A DNA stretch of 64,000 bases from Glossina fuscipes (taxonomy: Eukaryota; Arthropoda; Insecta; Diptera; Glossinidae): the NCBI RefSeq assembly GCF_014805625.2, contig NW_023998414.1, positions 37,726,484 through 37,790,483 on the forward strand. The letters run 5' to 3'. The notes beneath the pieces were generated by a model. That model saw only the letters and a list, made by a program, of their open reading frames with translations, was not told where the DNA came from and did not search any database. The position numbers were made by a program, and so were the translations under genes. Position 1 is the first letter of the stretch. Every line of letters begins with the position of its first letter. Positions 51,054 to 63,969 of the stretch are shown here, piece after piece.

Positions 51054-53030
51054 ACCGTGTTTGGTTATATTGCCATAAAGGATATAAAAGGCGTATTGTG
51101 TTAGTAGAGGATGAGCAAAAAGAAAAATTTAGAACGCGTGTTAACGTATTTGCAACGTTTAGCGTAACTAATATTTATTGGTTTATTTGAATGCGAAATC
51201 AACCTTAAAGAAATCATTTACTAAGTAAGTAGAAAATTTGAGGTTGTGGGCGTGTGTCAGCAAAGGATTAAACACGCACTGTCACTTCAAATGATTTTGA
51301 AAGGATTTGCACGAAATTTTCAGCGACAATTTCAAGTCGACGATATATTTATTTAGAATATAAATAAATGATTTTTTTTTTGTTTTTTTTTTTTTTTTGT
51401 CTTTTTTTTGCTAAAGCAATTGAATTTGAATATCTCTTCTGGGAATATGTCTCAGAGAGGAGGCGTATCACTAGTGCTAGTGGACTAAACATTAGATTTA
51501 CAACAAGATTCTGGGTAGAGTATCTTGTTGCCCGTAATTAACTATTAAGATAGTGTTTGATATTTTAGTAAATTGTTCTTCTGCTTCTTCTTCTTCTTCT
51601 TGTTCATCTTCTACTTATTCTTATTACATTTTTGTTCATTTTTCCTTTCTTCGACAAGTAATTATAATTAACCCTTTGCCTGCCTTTACTTAACACACAA
51701 CTATATACTTTAATCCTATTTAAGAGTTAAAGGGTTATGGTTGATTTTTTGTAAATATTTGACAATTTAATTAACACGACTTTTAGGATTAACACCGAAT
51801 ATATATATTCTAAGTCATTTTCCGTTAGTTTCATGTGTATATGAATAATTCTTCTTCGTCCTTTTCTTTCCTAAAATACATATTCGAAAATTGAATTCAA
51901 TTCAATTAAAATGCCACCTAATGAGTATAGAATTTTATTTATTTTATTTTCACTCTTTTTCCATATGAGAGTTCATTTTCCATGTTTAGCATAAATTAAT
52001 TTTTAAAATAAATTCCTCAAACTGTCGCCGAGAAACAAAAAAAAAAATAAAATGACAAAATAAATAAATAAAGTGTCAGCGTAGTTAACCCAAAGTAACC
52101 GAGGCAACATATTGTTAAATGCAAAAGGATCCCTCCCAGCTACTCTCCGTTCTCTATGTACATATGTGCATGTTCAAAGTTTATGTTAAAAGAAAAATGC
52201 ATGTAAAATAAAACTTACTTTTCTTTTTTTTTCGTGCTTTTCTTTTCCTTTTTTTTTCTTGTGTTTTTTTTGCTTATTTTTTATTTTTCATTTTTTTTTT
52301 TGTTAAATCATATTACACAATTTTACACGCTCAAAACGCATGTAATTGGCTTTTGAGAGCATATGTTTTACGAGTCACATACCATACACCGTCCACCGTC
52401 CACCGTCCATGAACACCCATAACCAGCAGTAGCTGCAACTTTCCGTCTAAAAACACTAACCAAGGTAATAAAGCGGGCTACGTGAGGTTGAAGCAATAAA
52501 TTAATAAGTAGATGTAAACAAAAAAAAATAAAAATAAAACGAGCCAACCACACACCCATGCATACCTACATATATACATACATACATATGTGCATCGTTT
52601 GCCAGGACAGAGACTCAAGTGTCCTTTATTTGGACTCGCATAGAGCATCATAGCATCAAGTGCTAGTGAACGTTGGACAAGAGTTGTAATAAAATAAATT
52701 AAAATATTTCAAGGAATAAAAAAAGGCGAGTAGAAAACAAAAAAAAAACAAAAAAAACAAAAACAAGCTAAACTAGCCAGAGCTTGTTAAGTTTGGGTTT
52801 TCCAAATAAAAAAAAAAACAAAAAAAAAAAAAAGAGAAGAGAAGCAAAAAACCCGAAAAAAACTACAACGAAAGAAAATATCTTTTTGCGTAACTTAGAA
52901 CAACAAGTAACTTTGAAATTTGAAGCTTTGCCAGAACATGGAAAAAATATTAAATAAAATAAAAAGAAGAACTGAACTAAATGTAAAAAATTCTAATAAA
53001 ACTCTACACATGACACTATTAAATTTTAAA
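50791..53030. other. intergenic block rich in simple repeats
   Basis: No gene. It contains GTT units near 50933-50951, (CA)n at 51011-51047, T runs near 51370-51408, CTT units near 51580-51602, T-rich DNA at 52221-52300, a CCACCGT triplet at about 52386-52410 and A-rich runs at about 52737-52850. Confidence 0.55.
51011..51047. repeat. (CA)n microsatellite
   Basis: About 18 CA units after ACACGCAC. Confidence 0.9.
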
Positions 53031-55990
53031 TATCACTTAAAGCAGAAACGGAATAGAATTAAATCTTACAGTTCGTGATTAACTATTGGCCAACATTAAA
53101 TCATTGCGAAAGCATGATAACCATTCTGGCACGCATTCATAGGAAAGGGGGTTCAATTTTCTTCTGGCCCTTTGAGATTTCTCTCGCTCACGAAATTCGC
53201 ACAGAGCTATCATAAATTTACGTAAGCTAATGCTGTTTCTTGCAATCTTTCCCCGAAGTAATATTATGCGCAGTCCGCAGCACAACCTAAGAGATACTTG
53301 GCTTGTACTCTTCCAAGAAGTAAGGAGCTATTGACACATCTTGTTGATATCGCTATAAAGCCTTCTTAACTTTTCCGCATCAGTAAAGAAAAGCGGGGGA
53401 AATCTTGAGGCTTTAACTTCGACTTTAATTTGCCTACCACGTATCGCTTTCATGAGTTATGCAGGTGCGATGGTATGATAAGGGATTTAACAAGACAAGC
53501 AAACGCCACTTACATGCCACAGAGCTGACAAAAAGAAAAACTTGCTATTGAAGCTGATATTTTGTGGCATTTAGACGCAATGGATTGTGTGTTGAGCTTT
53601 GAGCTTGAGGTTGGGCTTTAGACGGACACTTATCGCCTCTCTTTGGCATGCAAAAGAGTTTTAGCGACACCACGATCATCGTTTCATTTTGATTTTACTT
53701 CACTAAGGGACTTTTTATCTCGCTCTTTTTGTTGTATAAATTCCTAAGAGGCAGATGTAAGCATCAGACAAGAAGCGTAGCAGACAAAAAAGTTTTGTGT
53801 CTTATACAAAATTAATCTTAATGACAGCTTAAGCAAACAAAGCAAAGCATATGTAGCCAACTGACAGGCTATACTATCCAAATAAGCTTTGGAGGAAAGT
53901 GATAATAGCGTAGGAAGTACCTAAAAAAAAAAAAATTATACTCGTCTTAGAGCAACAACTTGACATCTATTGCATTATATCGTAGCATGTCAATTAGTTG
54001 ATTATGACGATTTTTAGCTTAGACTTAAGGACGCATCAAGACTCGAGTATAAAACTTTTTTATCTATTTCCTATTGCAGATGCCTCACTAGGCCGGATTC
54101 GCTCATTCTTTCACTAGTCTTTTACATTGTTCCAGATTTAGATCTGATAGGAGTTAATAGCAGCTTAGAAGTGTTTACGAATCGTGGGCGCAATCCTTGC
54201 CGGATCTCACCATCAATTTATTTATAGTTGTCTATATCAATTTATCTCATCACGAGCAATCACCCCAAATATAAGTCGATCTTACACTGATCAGGAAAAC
54301 CTCTGATGCATATTTTTTGCACTTAAACATAAAACGGTCCAAATGGAACTTAATTTGCCAGGTTTGGGATTTTTCATTAAAAATACATCCGCAATAGCTT
54401 CTACTTTGCACGAGGAAGAAGCGCGTTGTTAGTGGGTGTGTCTTACATTAAACTATTTGTTTTTCTTGGTAATCACAAATATCCGAGACATGGACATTTC
54501 TCAATTGATCTTAAAAGGAACTGTTCTGCATTGTGCCAAACTAATTGCCATTCGTTGTCAAAAAGAAGAAGAGAACTCAGCTTATAAAAATTATCAAGTG
54601 CCTTACTCTGCTTATTAATGAGCTGAAAATTATTATTGTCTTCATTTAGTTTCTAAATTACGGAAGTTGTTTGATTCGCCTTAGGCTTACAAATCATTGT
54701 GGATTATTGAGGAAAAGAAAAGTATTTCGATTTAAATCCTTCTCGGAGTTTTCCAATCGTCCATCATCCATCCTGGGACTCAGGAATAATTTTGAATCTT
54801 CTAATATCCTCACTTCGTTCCCGAACTATGATGGGAGCGAGATAGAGAGGAAGACGGTAGGGGCTCCCTGAGAGAAACGGATTATCTACTAGGACTAGAG
54901 AAACTTTTCAGACATCCTTTCTTAAAATCATTGATGATTTCGGGGGACCTTCATTATTATTTTCCATTGGACAAGTATTGAAAACAGATAGCGAGAAAAG
55001 ATGGGAAAGGGCGAACAAATTAAGCTTGAAGACATCGCCGCTCATAGAGCAAAATATAGTTATTGTAAGAGAGAGGGAGATAGAGAGCAGGGTCGCGAAA
55101 AAGTCCAAATAGCAGGAGACTGCTTAAATGCGGCCGTAATGAACGAAGAAAGACAGTTACTGAGTGTAGGCATAGCTTTTAGATATTCATTCTTAACCAA
55201 TACATGAGAGACTGGACTTAGATAGAGCTCGGCGTAGTTTCAACAATGTATTTTATGAGACGAGTATTTAGACGAATAACCAAAAAAACTGAAAGCCCAA
55301 AATCAGATAGCTCCCTAAGGGTAGTTTTGAATGGAAAGAATTCTTTGAATATTTAAGGATAAGCAGTGTCTCTTAATATATTGGTCTAATAATTCAAGTA
55401 GTTGAAGATAGGAAAAATGAACGGTACAGCAACTGGACTGCACGTGACAAAAGTAACGTTAATTGGAACCGTAACTGCCAATAAATGCAGTTGGTAAGTA
55501 AAAGGATAATCAAAATATTTACTGACTGAACATTATTATGGTTTCGAATGATTTTTAATCGCTTTATTCATGTGCACAAACTTTACCTCGATTGCCGGCA
55601 CTCTCACGGAAATTGGCGCATAAAATATATAAAAAATCTGACACAAAATCTTCGGATGCTTTTTCTATTTTGATCAATAAATCTCGAATCGTTTCAAATA
55701 TGAATTCAAAACTTACCTTGAATATCAAATAAGAATCGATTAAAAACGTAATGTGAATACACTTCTGATGGGCGGATTGTCAAACATATGATTAAAATCA
55801 AAAATTGCTTTAGATAATGAATATATAAAAATCTTCTTAGAGGCACGAATATAATTTTTTTTTTTTTTTTTTTTTTTTATATCTCACATATATTGTTATA
55901 ATATTAGGTCGTAGATATCTTCATTTTCGCCTCTTCATGGGTAGTAGAATACACTGAAATGGTTACATCTTGTAAGAACTCAAACATAAT
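53031..55990. other. intergenic block with few microsatellites
   Basis: I see no gene and no recognisable mobile-element protein. A T run lies at about 55857-55879. Frames of 60-76 codons are scattered and domainless. Confidence 0.5.
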
Positions 55991-56630
55991 CCGCAGTCAC
56001 CTACAAACTAATGTGTAGTAAATTTGTGTGTGTGTGTGTGTATCCAGTCTACATATGTTTGGTGAAAAGTTTTTTGGTCATTTTTTTTATTTTCTTTTCT
56101 TAGTTTTGAAAGCCAATGTTTTGGCCATAAATAAGAGGGTGTTTATGTGGCCATATTGTGTTGGCATCTTCAACAATATAATTATAGCGCAATCATCCCA
56201 TAGCTGGCCAACGCCATCTTAGTCCATATAATGAACGGCCCTTTGAGAATATTGGGTTTTGTACACTTATACACATGCAGACCAATTAATTTATATAAAA
56301 TTTATTACATCACTGTTTATTTTGGCAACTAACAAAAATCCACTGAAAAAGCTCTCCTCCTTATTCGATTGTATTCTACTATGGCAAGATAATTGGGCGT
56401 GTAACGAATCTAATTGAGTTTTTGTGTTATATATATATATATATATAAAAAAAGAAGAGGAAAAATGTGTAAAGGTAGTTAGTTAAGCTGTAAGCTGTAA
56501 GCTGTTTTCGTTGTTGGCCATTTTCATTTTTCGTACGTTTCTCTTTAGCTGTTATAGCCGCTGGTCATTTGAACGCCTCCTCAACATTCTATATACGTTA
56601 TATTCCGCTACCCAATTCGTTTCTTTCGCT

Positions 56631-56695
56631 CTCTCTCTCTCTTTCTTTCTCTCTCTATCTCTTTTTTTTTCTCTCTCTCTCTCTCTCTTTCTCGC
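56631..56695. repeat. (CT)n with TTT interruptions
   Basis: Pyrimidine-only tract of about 65 bp. Confidence 0.85.
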
Positions 56696-57455
56696 TCGTT
56701 CTACGTGTATAGGAAAGAAAAGGAAAGATGCTGCAACTGGGCATATGTGTCGTATAAATCAATTAAATTTCTATATTGTAAATGAATGTTAATATCCTGT
56801 ACTTCCAGAATATATTTATATTATTTATGTATGCATGCGTGTAATGTGTTTGGCAGCATGCTTCTGTGTGCGCTCGTAAATTTGGTTTCGAATTAGATTT
56901 TAATTTGCAAAATAGGGTCATTTGTCCATGCAAAACGTGAATGCTTGCGTCAATCTGATCTGCTGATGAGTTTCTAATGTAAATTTAATTAAGATGCTTT
57001 ACATTTGCCTTATAAATGTATTGCTGTTGTTTAGATTCTCTATAACTCTTGGCAATGAATAGTCGAGCCATGGCTTTTAATCAACAACAATTGTATGAGA
57101 TCGATGTTGACATAAACTCAATAAATATCCATGGATTTTTTTTTTTTTTTACAAGACTTTCTGGCATGTTTCTATAGAATGTAATGAACAAATATTAGGT
57201 GGTACGAAAATTTCTTGCGCTCTTTCACCATCAAATACAATAATCTTTTATTTTATATAAGGAATAAACTTCTACTTTTGATTGAATTAAGTTTTTCTAT
57301 AATCTCGCGAATCGTTGCGCGATCTAAATTTCAGATCGGAAAGTCAACAGATGTTTTTAGTCTATCTAGGAATCGATCCATTTTGCGTTGCCTTCATAAG
57401 AATGAAAATGCAGCTCAGCCAAGGCATTGAGTGCCATTGATTGGAATAAGTGAGT

Positions 57456-57458
<3 letters not shown>

Positions 57459-57499
<41 letters not shown>
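57459..57499. repeat. (GA)n microsatellite
   Basis: About 19 GA units. Confidence 0.9.
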
Positions 57500-57530
57500 A
57501 GTATCTCATGCCGTATTATTTTTTTATTTA

Positions 57531-59200
57531 AGCGTATTAAAGGTAGTGCAACACACGTTCGTGTTTTTGCTTCTTACCGTCTTTCCCACCCTTGCTCGAC
57601 CTAAACACATCCAGGGCTTGCAACAGGCATTCTTGATGATGGTTTCGTTTGGTCTAAGGTGCCCATAATAAACTAAGTACCATTACATGCAGGGTGGAAA
57701 CCTTCCTAGTTGATGCTAATACATGTTCCTACGCTTAGAACTATCGCAAGATCAGTGACGATACGAGATAAAAACCTTCCATTTTACATCGATAAAACAG
57801 CTCATAGAGCTTTTGAATCATGCCTTATGCTTTCAAACATTTGACAAGACCGTCTTATGATCAAATTTATGGGATGTGGCATAAGTCTTCACGAAATGAT
57901 AATTTTTCGCTTTCACTTCAAACATCAATAGCATTATTTTCGGAACGCCTTAAAAGGATGAAACGCTGGATGCTGATTATCATATAATCCTAATTTTTTA
58001 TGCTTCAGCCGCAAATCTTGCAGTAAAAGTATCTACCCAAATTCATTTTGAGTAGTTTTCAAAACTACTTAAACTCTTACCCACATGACACATCATGAGA
58101 AGTCCTTCTTAACACTTTCTTATCACATAAAATATTTCCCGTGGCCTCAGATGCTCTTTACGTGAGCCACTTGGGAGTTATTCCAGTTATCTTATACCTT
58201 AACAAATGCCTTAAAATTCGCGATCTCATCTCCTCCTAGCCTCCAACAACGCATTCACTACTAAGCAATTTATTGATTCACATAATTTGAAAAATATTGA
58301 TTGCTTTACGCTCAAGTATGCTCTATGCGTTCAAAGACTTCTTTGCAAGTTTACATACTGAACTCTCGATAAAAAATGTTAAAGTTAAACTTGGTTACTT
58401 GGTATTGATGGCGTATAAAAAGTAACTGGAATCCCTTATTGATTTGGTTATAATTATCTTAAGTGGTAAGCATCGAGGAGAGACGCATGGATGAGTTAAG
58501 TGCCTTTTCATTTCTCCTTTATAATTTGGTAATTGAAAAACGTCAGATTTCCAACCTTTAAGACTTGTTAGGCTTAACACAATCCTTGAGAAACTTTTTT
58601 AAAAAGCAATCCAAATAGTATCAGCCGCACTGTAATGAATATCTCTTGCATACTAAAATGTGTTAAAGTTAAGTGAAAAGAGAATAAAAAAAATTTGCTT
58701 TAAGACGAATCTCGGATACATATCGTTTTTTCGCCTATCTAACCATTTATCTCACATTGTCGAGATGTTTGTCACATATTTGAGATCGATATTTAATAAA
58801 TTATTTATTTCTTTTATTCATATATCATTTTCATACGTATTCTAATAATTGATATTCAAGAAAATTTACTACTACTTTTAAGCTCAATACTTTTTTAAAC
58901 TAATTACAATATCGTGAAGACAGTGAAGATTTTTTGATTTCATTTAGTTTGACTTGCAGTAATTCTCTTGCCATCAGAGTAACGCGAATATTTTCGTTCT
59001 CAAGGCGTAATACTTAGTCGGGCATATAAAAGGCAAGCTTTAGCCTTAGCTTTAATCTTAAATTATTTTTGTATTGTTGATTGGCAAATTCACGATTATC
59101 TTTAATTAGAAAGATTGTTTAGGTTTTTCGATTGGTTACGAATTCAATGATAAAATTAGTATAACCTCATCGCTCAGCAATTGATATATAAAAACGTAGA
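57531..59200. other. intergenic block with few microsatellites
   Basis: I see nothing recognisable: no gene, no identifiable element and only short chance frames. Confidence 0.5.
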
Positions 59201-59513
59201 CGCAAAAATTGCATTAGATACAAAAGCAAAACCTATAAACAATAACAATAGGATTTCGTTGAAAATAACAAAAACAAAAATGAAGAGCAAAAAAAAAAAA
59301 AAACAGAAAAAAAAAAAAACTAGGAAAAAGGGAAAAAAAGAAAAAACGATAACTTAATAAAAAGAAATAGAAAGCAACGACGTGACAAAATGTTAGAGAA
59401 CAACAACATCGGAAAACTACTCAAAATTAACAATGAAAACGAATTGAAAAAAATTAAACAACAAACATGTAAAGTTAATATTGCAACACGAAGTCCAATT
59501 CCGATAGACAGAC

Positions 59514-59514
<1 letters not shown>

Positions 59515-59552
<38 letters not shown>
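59515..59552. repeat. (GATA)n array
   Basis: About nine GATA units. Confidence 0.9.
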
Positions 59553-59553
<1 letters not shown>

Positions 59554-60238
59554 GCAGAGACACACCGATACTGAATAAACAAATAAACAAGCAAATAAAC
59601 AAACAAACAAACAAGCAAATTTTTCTAAAATTCCAATTCTAACAACAAAAGCTCCCGCAAGTGCTTTGCCACCCAGCATTTTTATGAAACATGATTTCAA
59701 TAAAAACGTCAAGAAAACAAAACGTGAATAAAAAAAGCATATCTCAAAAAGACCCGTAAAAGCTAGAGTTGTCTGCATAGAATGAGTTAATATGCAAATT
59801 GTTGTAAGTGCAAGGATGTACCACCAATACAAACGAGATATGCAATAAAAACCTACCATCAACGGCAACATGCAGCACCCTTTTAGTGAATATGGCGAGC
59901 GAAATGCAAAAAAAAAAAAAAAAAAACAAGAAACAAGAAACGAAATGAAACGAGAAAAAAGCAAACAACGAAAATGGGAAACGAAAAAAATAATAATAAT
60001 AACAAAAATTCGAAATTGCTATTTGCACTCAATAACAGTAGCAACAACAATAAAAGCAACAACTGCGACAGTCAACAGACATCAGCGAACGCACACAAAA
60101 ACCAATGCAATATCCATATAGAATAGCATGCATGGAAGCAACAATAGCCTCAACTACAATTTGACCAACGTTACAACGACCAGAACCATTCTGGCCACAA
60201 GCGCTGACCCAACTATATTGGATACCCACAAAAAATGC

Positions 60239-60240
<2 letters not shown>

Positions 60241-60288
<48 letters not shown>

Positions 60289-60305
60289 GTGTATGTATGT
60301 ATGTG
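60241..60305. repeat. (TA)n followed by (TATG)n
   Basis: About 17 TA units, then TATG units. Confidence 0.9.
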
Positions 60306-60822
60306 TTTAGCGTGCATTTGTAAATGTGTATGCGGCGTATATAAAAATGCACAGAAAGTGCAGGCAATAAAATTTTAAATAAAAAAAAAAAAAAAAAAAA
60401 AGACAAAAAAAAAAAAAAAAAAAACATGAAAAAAAAAGTACAAAAATGAAAAATTCCGCCAGATTTCCATTCGGGAGTGCATGACAAAGAGATTGATAGT
60501 GAAAAAGGGAAATACAAGAGCAGAGTGGTTTTTATAACAGTAGAGCATCAACTACTACTGGTTGGAATTTGTGTCGTGGCATTTTTTTAATGAAAAAACT
60601 TAACAGAATTAGAGTGTGCGAGCGTGTGTCTGAATGTAGTTGTAGAAATTCTATATAAAAGCGTAATTGTTGTAAGGACATGCAAGAGTTTTTATAAAGT
60701 TGTTGTTATAGTTGTTATTGTTAGCATAAGTAATAAATCAATAAAAGCATAGAAAGAGCAAAAAATATCGATGACGATGATGACCTTCACGACCGCGAAA
60801 TCATACATTTTCTCTATATATA

Positions 60823-60825
<3 letters not shown>

Positions 60826-60860
<35 letters not shown>
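60826..60860. repeat. (TA)n microsatellite
   Basis: About 17 TA units. Confidence 0.9.
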
Positions 60861-60862
<2 letters not shown>

Positions 60863-61090
60863 TATACATGTATAAAGTTGAAGACCTTAAAAGAAATAAG
60901 CTAAAGTTAATGCTTTGCCTGACGTCGCACAGAAACTTGAAAACTTGCAATATTTTTAAACTAAATTAACTTATTAGTTATGTCATTTAGAAGAAGAAGA
61001 AAAAAAGATTTTATGCGAAACATTTCACAACAACATAGTCAAGCAATATATAAGAAATATATATGCAAGTATTGGAGCATTTCGTGTACA

Positions 61091-63535
61091 TGGGTGGACA
61101 AATAAATTCTCAATACTTTTTGATAAAATTCTCATCAATCATTTAAAACATATTTGTTGCAATGCTTAAGAAACGAAATCGATGATCCTCTTTACCTCTT
61201 ATTTGGTAGCTTGCAGATGCCTTCGCAATAGAAACATCACGATTTCAAGGCGAAATATGAAATGACTGCACCGATCCGAACGTGTTCCAATCAAACGGAG
61301 AAAAGTATGGAGAATAATTGCCAAGCGGCTGTTCGTGCACGCGGACGAACGTATACGAGCTTCATTGTTTTCAAAAGGCAAAATTTATTGTACGAAATCG
61401 AGTAAGCCACTGTCTAATAGTTTCATTGTTTTTAGCACATTCACTGCACTAAGCTAACTTTATGATTTCCTTAGCTTCAGCGATAGAATAACGTACAATG
61501 ACGAACGAACGAAATCCATCTCTCGGATACACCGAACGACAGCCCGTGAACAACCGAAACTCAAATCTCACAAGCATCAATGTCTAAGCTAGGTGGCTTT
61601 ACAAACTTTGTAAATATGCCTGAAGCGAGTTACAATTCAAATTTTTTCAAATATTTACTCAAAACAACAAAATATATTTCGAAAATTGAACATGACAAAC
61701 CGACGCAAGGACGGACAAACATGCAAAAGTTAATGTTCGCATTAAGAATATCATATGGGATTTCTCTTATCGATGGATGTATAATAGATCATCATCGCCA
61801 TAACCTTCTGAACGTGTTCCGTGGGCTAGAGCAGCAGATTTTTTCAATTAAACAAAAAGAAAGTAATGAAGGTCAAAAATCCAATTTCGAGCCACGCATG
61901 CGATTAGCATCGCCACTCGATAATATTAATTAAAAAAAACTCGAATTTTTTGTAGGGAACGGTCAAAATTATCGAATTTAATCGTTATGTACGCTGCCAT
62001 TCCCCATTTCCTTATAATTTTTACCTGTAGAATTCGCCTATCGAAATACACGCAACCATCTTGTATATCTCTTACGCGGTTAACGGTAAAAAAAAAAAAA
62101 AAAAAAAATACATGAATTACGTAACAATTTTTGTAGAAAAGTGTTTACGAAAATTGTGAACAGTTTTTACGAAAAATTTGAAAAAAAAATGAAAATACGA
62201 ATCAGAGAACATTAAAAAGATGACATGTAACAAAGAACCTAAATCCTCGTAATATCATATGCACAAGTAAACTTAGTGCTCCCATAGTATACAAAATTTC
62301 CACTTTTCCTATTTATAGCTTGACATTCTTAAGACATCCATGCATGTAAGTGCTTGAAGCAAATATCCACGTGTGTACACGTATATGCCTATATAAAGTG
62401 ATGAAGTTGACATTCCCATACCAATATTTCAAATATATATATATACATACGGGTGGCGTGCTATTTATGTCAAATATTTTGTTGTCAGATGTAAATTCAT
62501 CGTCTATTAAATCTATTAAATAACACTAAAGGGTACGCTATAGGAAAGTGGGAAAACTTGTTGGCGGGTGGGTGGCGAAGGGGGCGCCCCCCCCCCCCCG
62601 GGGCCCCGGCCCATAGAAATAGAAAGGAAAGGGGGGAAAAGAAAATGTAGGGAGACAACAATTCACTTAAGTTTAGTCACGAGCCAAATATTTAGTTACA
62701 TAAGCCACACTTCTTCGCTTTGCAAGAAGTGTATTAACTTACATTATTTATGAGTTGTTAATGTTTCAATGACTTAATGTAAAATTTTTCAAAAATTTTC
62801 CATCGCCTAACATCAATTTAACACTTTCTTTAATAAATATGAAAATCAAGATTGAAGAAGAATCTTGATTGAGAAAATAATTCTTCAAAAGAGATTACAT
62901 CACAAGATCTATAAGTATTTCTGATGTCTGAAGGGTAGAATTTTTTTTTTTTTTTTTTGTTTTTGTAGTAAAATTTATTACATTATTAGAGAAGAAAAAA
63001 TTTTTGAAATTTTCAAGATATAGAATAAAATTGAAAAAAAAAAATTAAAAATTTTACACTATAATGGAATATTTTTTAAAAGATTTATTCACTTATGGAC
63101 CTATGCTATACAGTTGTGATGAACGGACAGTAACTCTAATATTGAAAAATTTCCAATATATCTATCCAAGATTCTTTGTCTTGTATTATTTGGGGCGCGT
63201 GGTTCCTTAACATCAAAACTATCGAATTTTTGAAAATCAAATTCGATTACTTTCCAAAAAAGAAGAAGAAGAAGAAAAAGAAGAGGCGATAGTCTTAGTT
63301 GTAAGTGCTCATTCTATTTTTACTGCTAAAGTTTATTTCTTTGGTCTGAATTAATGATAATAGGAACAATAAGTGTATTACATATTAGGTGTTTGCAGAA
63401 ATTTTGATCAGCGACTTCTACTTGTATAAATGATAAAGAAATGGGAATAACTGTTCTCCATTTAATTTAGTGTACGGCTGCGCTAATCATCGAGCTCTCA
63501 AAATTCTTCTTCATTCACGTGCATTACTTTTGTTG
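61091..63535. other. intergenic block with few microsatellites
   Basis: No gene is supported. The 117-codon frame at 61580-61933 has no known domain. An A run lies near 62090-62107, a C13 and G/C-rich patch near 62574-62640, a T run near 62942-62958 and AAG units near 63260-63282. Confidence 0.5.
62576..62640. repeat. G/C homopolymer patch
   Basis: C13 at 62587-62599 lies between a G-rich stretch and GGGGCCCCGGCCC, followed by a G6 run. It stands out sharply from the AT-rich surroundings. Confidence 0.85.
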
Positions 63536-63540
63536 TTTAT

Positions 63541-63920
63541 TTGAAGACATCTGCTGACGAAGCCCATCAAATAGAGGCTTACGATGATGCTCGCATCCAT
63601 TATATCCCAATTGTCGTTTTTGGGTTCAACGGTTTAAAAGTGGCGACACGAATTCATGCAAGCGTTATCCATGGTACACTCTTTTTGAGCTCGTACGGGA
63701 AGTTCCAGCGAATTTACCGAACCTAGCGCCTTTTAATCGATGCAGCATAGCTTAGCTGCCACGTGGTTTCGAGACGATGAAGAAGTGCGAAAATGGGACG
63801 ATGGATCGCTGTCAAACCAATTCAATTCTTTCGACACGGTATCGCTATGTTGCCAGAAAAATTGGAAAAAGTTGTAGAAAATGATTGAAAATATTTTGAT
63901 ATTGCAGCGCCTTGTCTCAA
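63541..63920 (+). pseudogene. mariner-family transposase remnant, internally deleted
   Basis: The N-terminal part (63544-63650) reads KTSADEAHQIEAY, then after a frameshift FWVQRFKSGD. This parallels the mariner helix-turn-helix region KTA-EAHR-L-EAYGD...WFQRFKSGD. Only about 35 bp later the C-terminal part begins with FELVREVPANLPNLAP, parallel to WEL--HPPYSPDLAP. SMQHSLAATWFRDDEEVRKW follows at 63740-63796, then WIAVKPIQFFRHGIAMLPEK and LEKVVEND. The middle catalytic region with the first Asp residues is missing. A one-base deletion near 63801 and a TGA at 63886-63888 break the rest. It is inactive. The terminal repeats were not located. Confidence 0.88.
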
Positions 63921-63969
63921 TAAATGGCTTTTTCAAATAAAAAAAATCATCAAACCACACGCAAGCACC

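Larger units (their letters stand above)
55991..57530. other. intergenic block rich in simple repeats
   Basis: No gene. It contains TG units near 56024-56041, (TA)n at about 56428-56446, a TAAGCTG triplet near 56484-56504, (CT)n at 56631-56695, a T run near 57136 and (GA)n at about 57459-57499. Confidence 0.55.
59201..61090. other. intergenic block rich in simple repeats
   Basis: No gene. It contains A runs near 59290 and 59910, (GATA)n at 59515-59552, AAAC/AAAT units at about 59575-59620, (TA)n at 60241-60276 with following TATG units, A runs at 60379-60424 and (TA)n at 60826-60860. The 214-codon minus-strand frame at 59320-59964 reads through GATA and A runs and is hydrophobic only because of T-rich codons. 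Confidence 0.6.

Noticed and set aside
57215..57430. 71-codon frame near 57.3 kb
   Set aside because: No motif, no conserved start or splice context.
59320..59964. 214-codon hydrophobic open frame on the minus strand, looking like a membrane protein
   Set aside because: Hydrophobicity comes from T-rich codons across A runs, GATA and AAAC arrays. No conserved motif or plausible start context was seen.
61580..61933. 117-codon open frame with fairly normal composition
   Set aside because: No known domain and no splice or promoter context. It lies in a block with element debris and contains an AAGGACGGACAAAC segment like the dispersed repeat arm.
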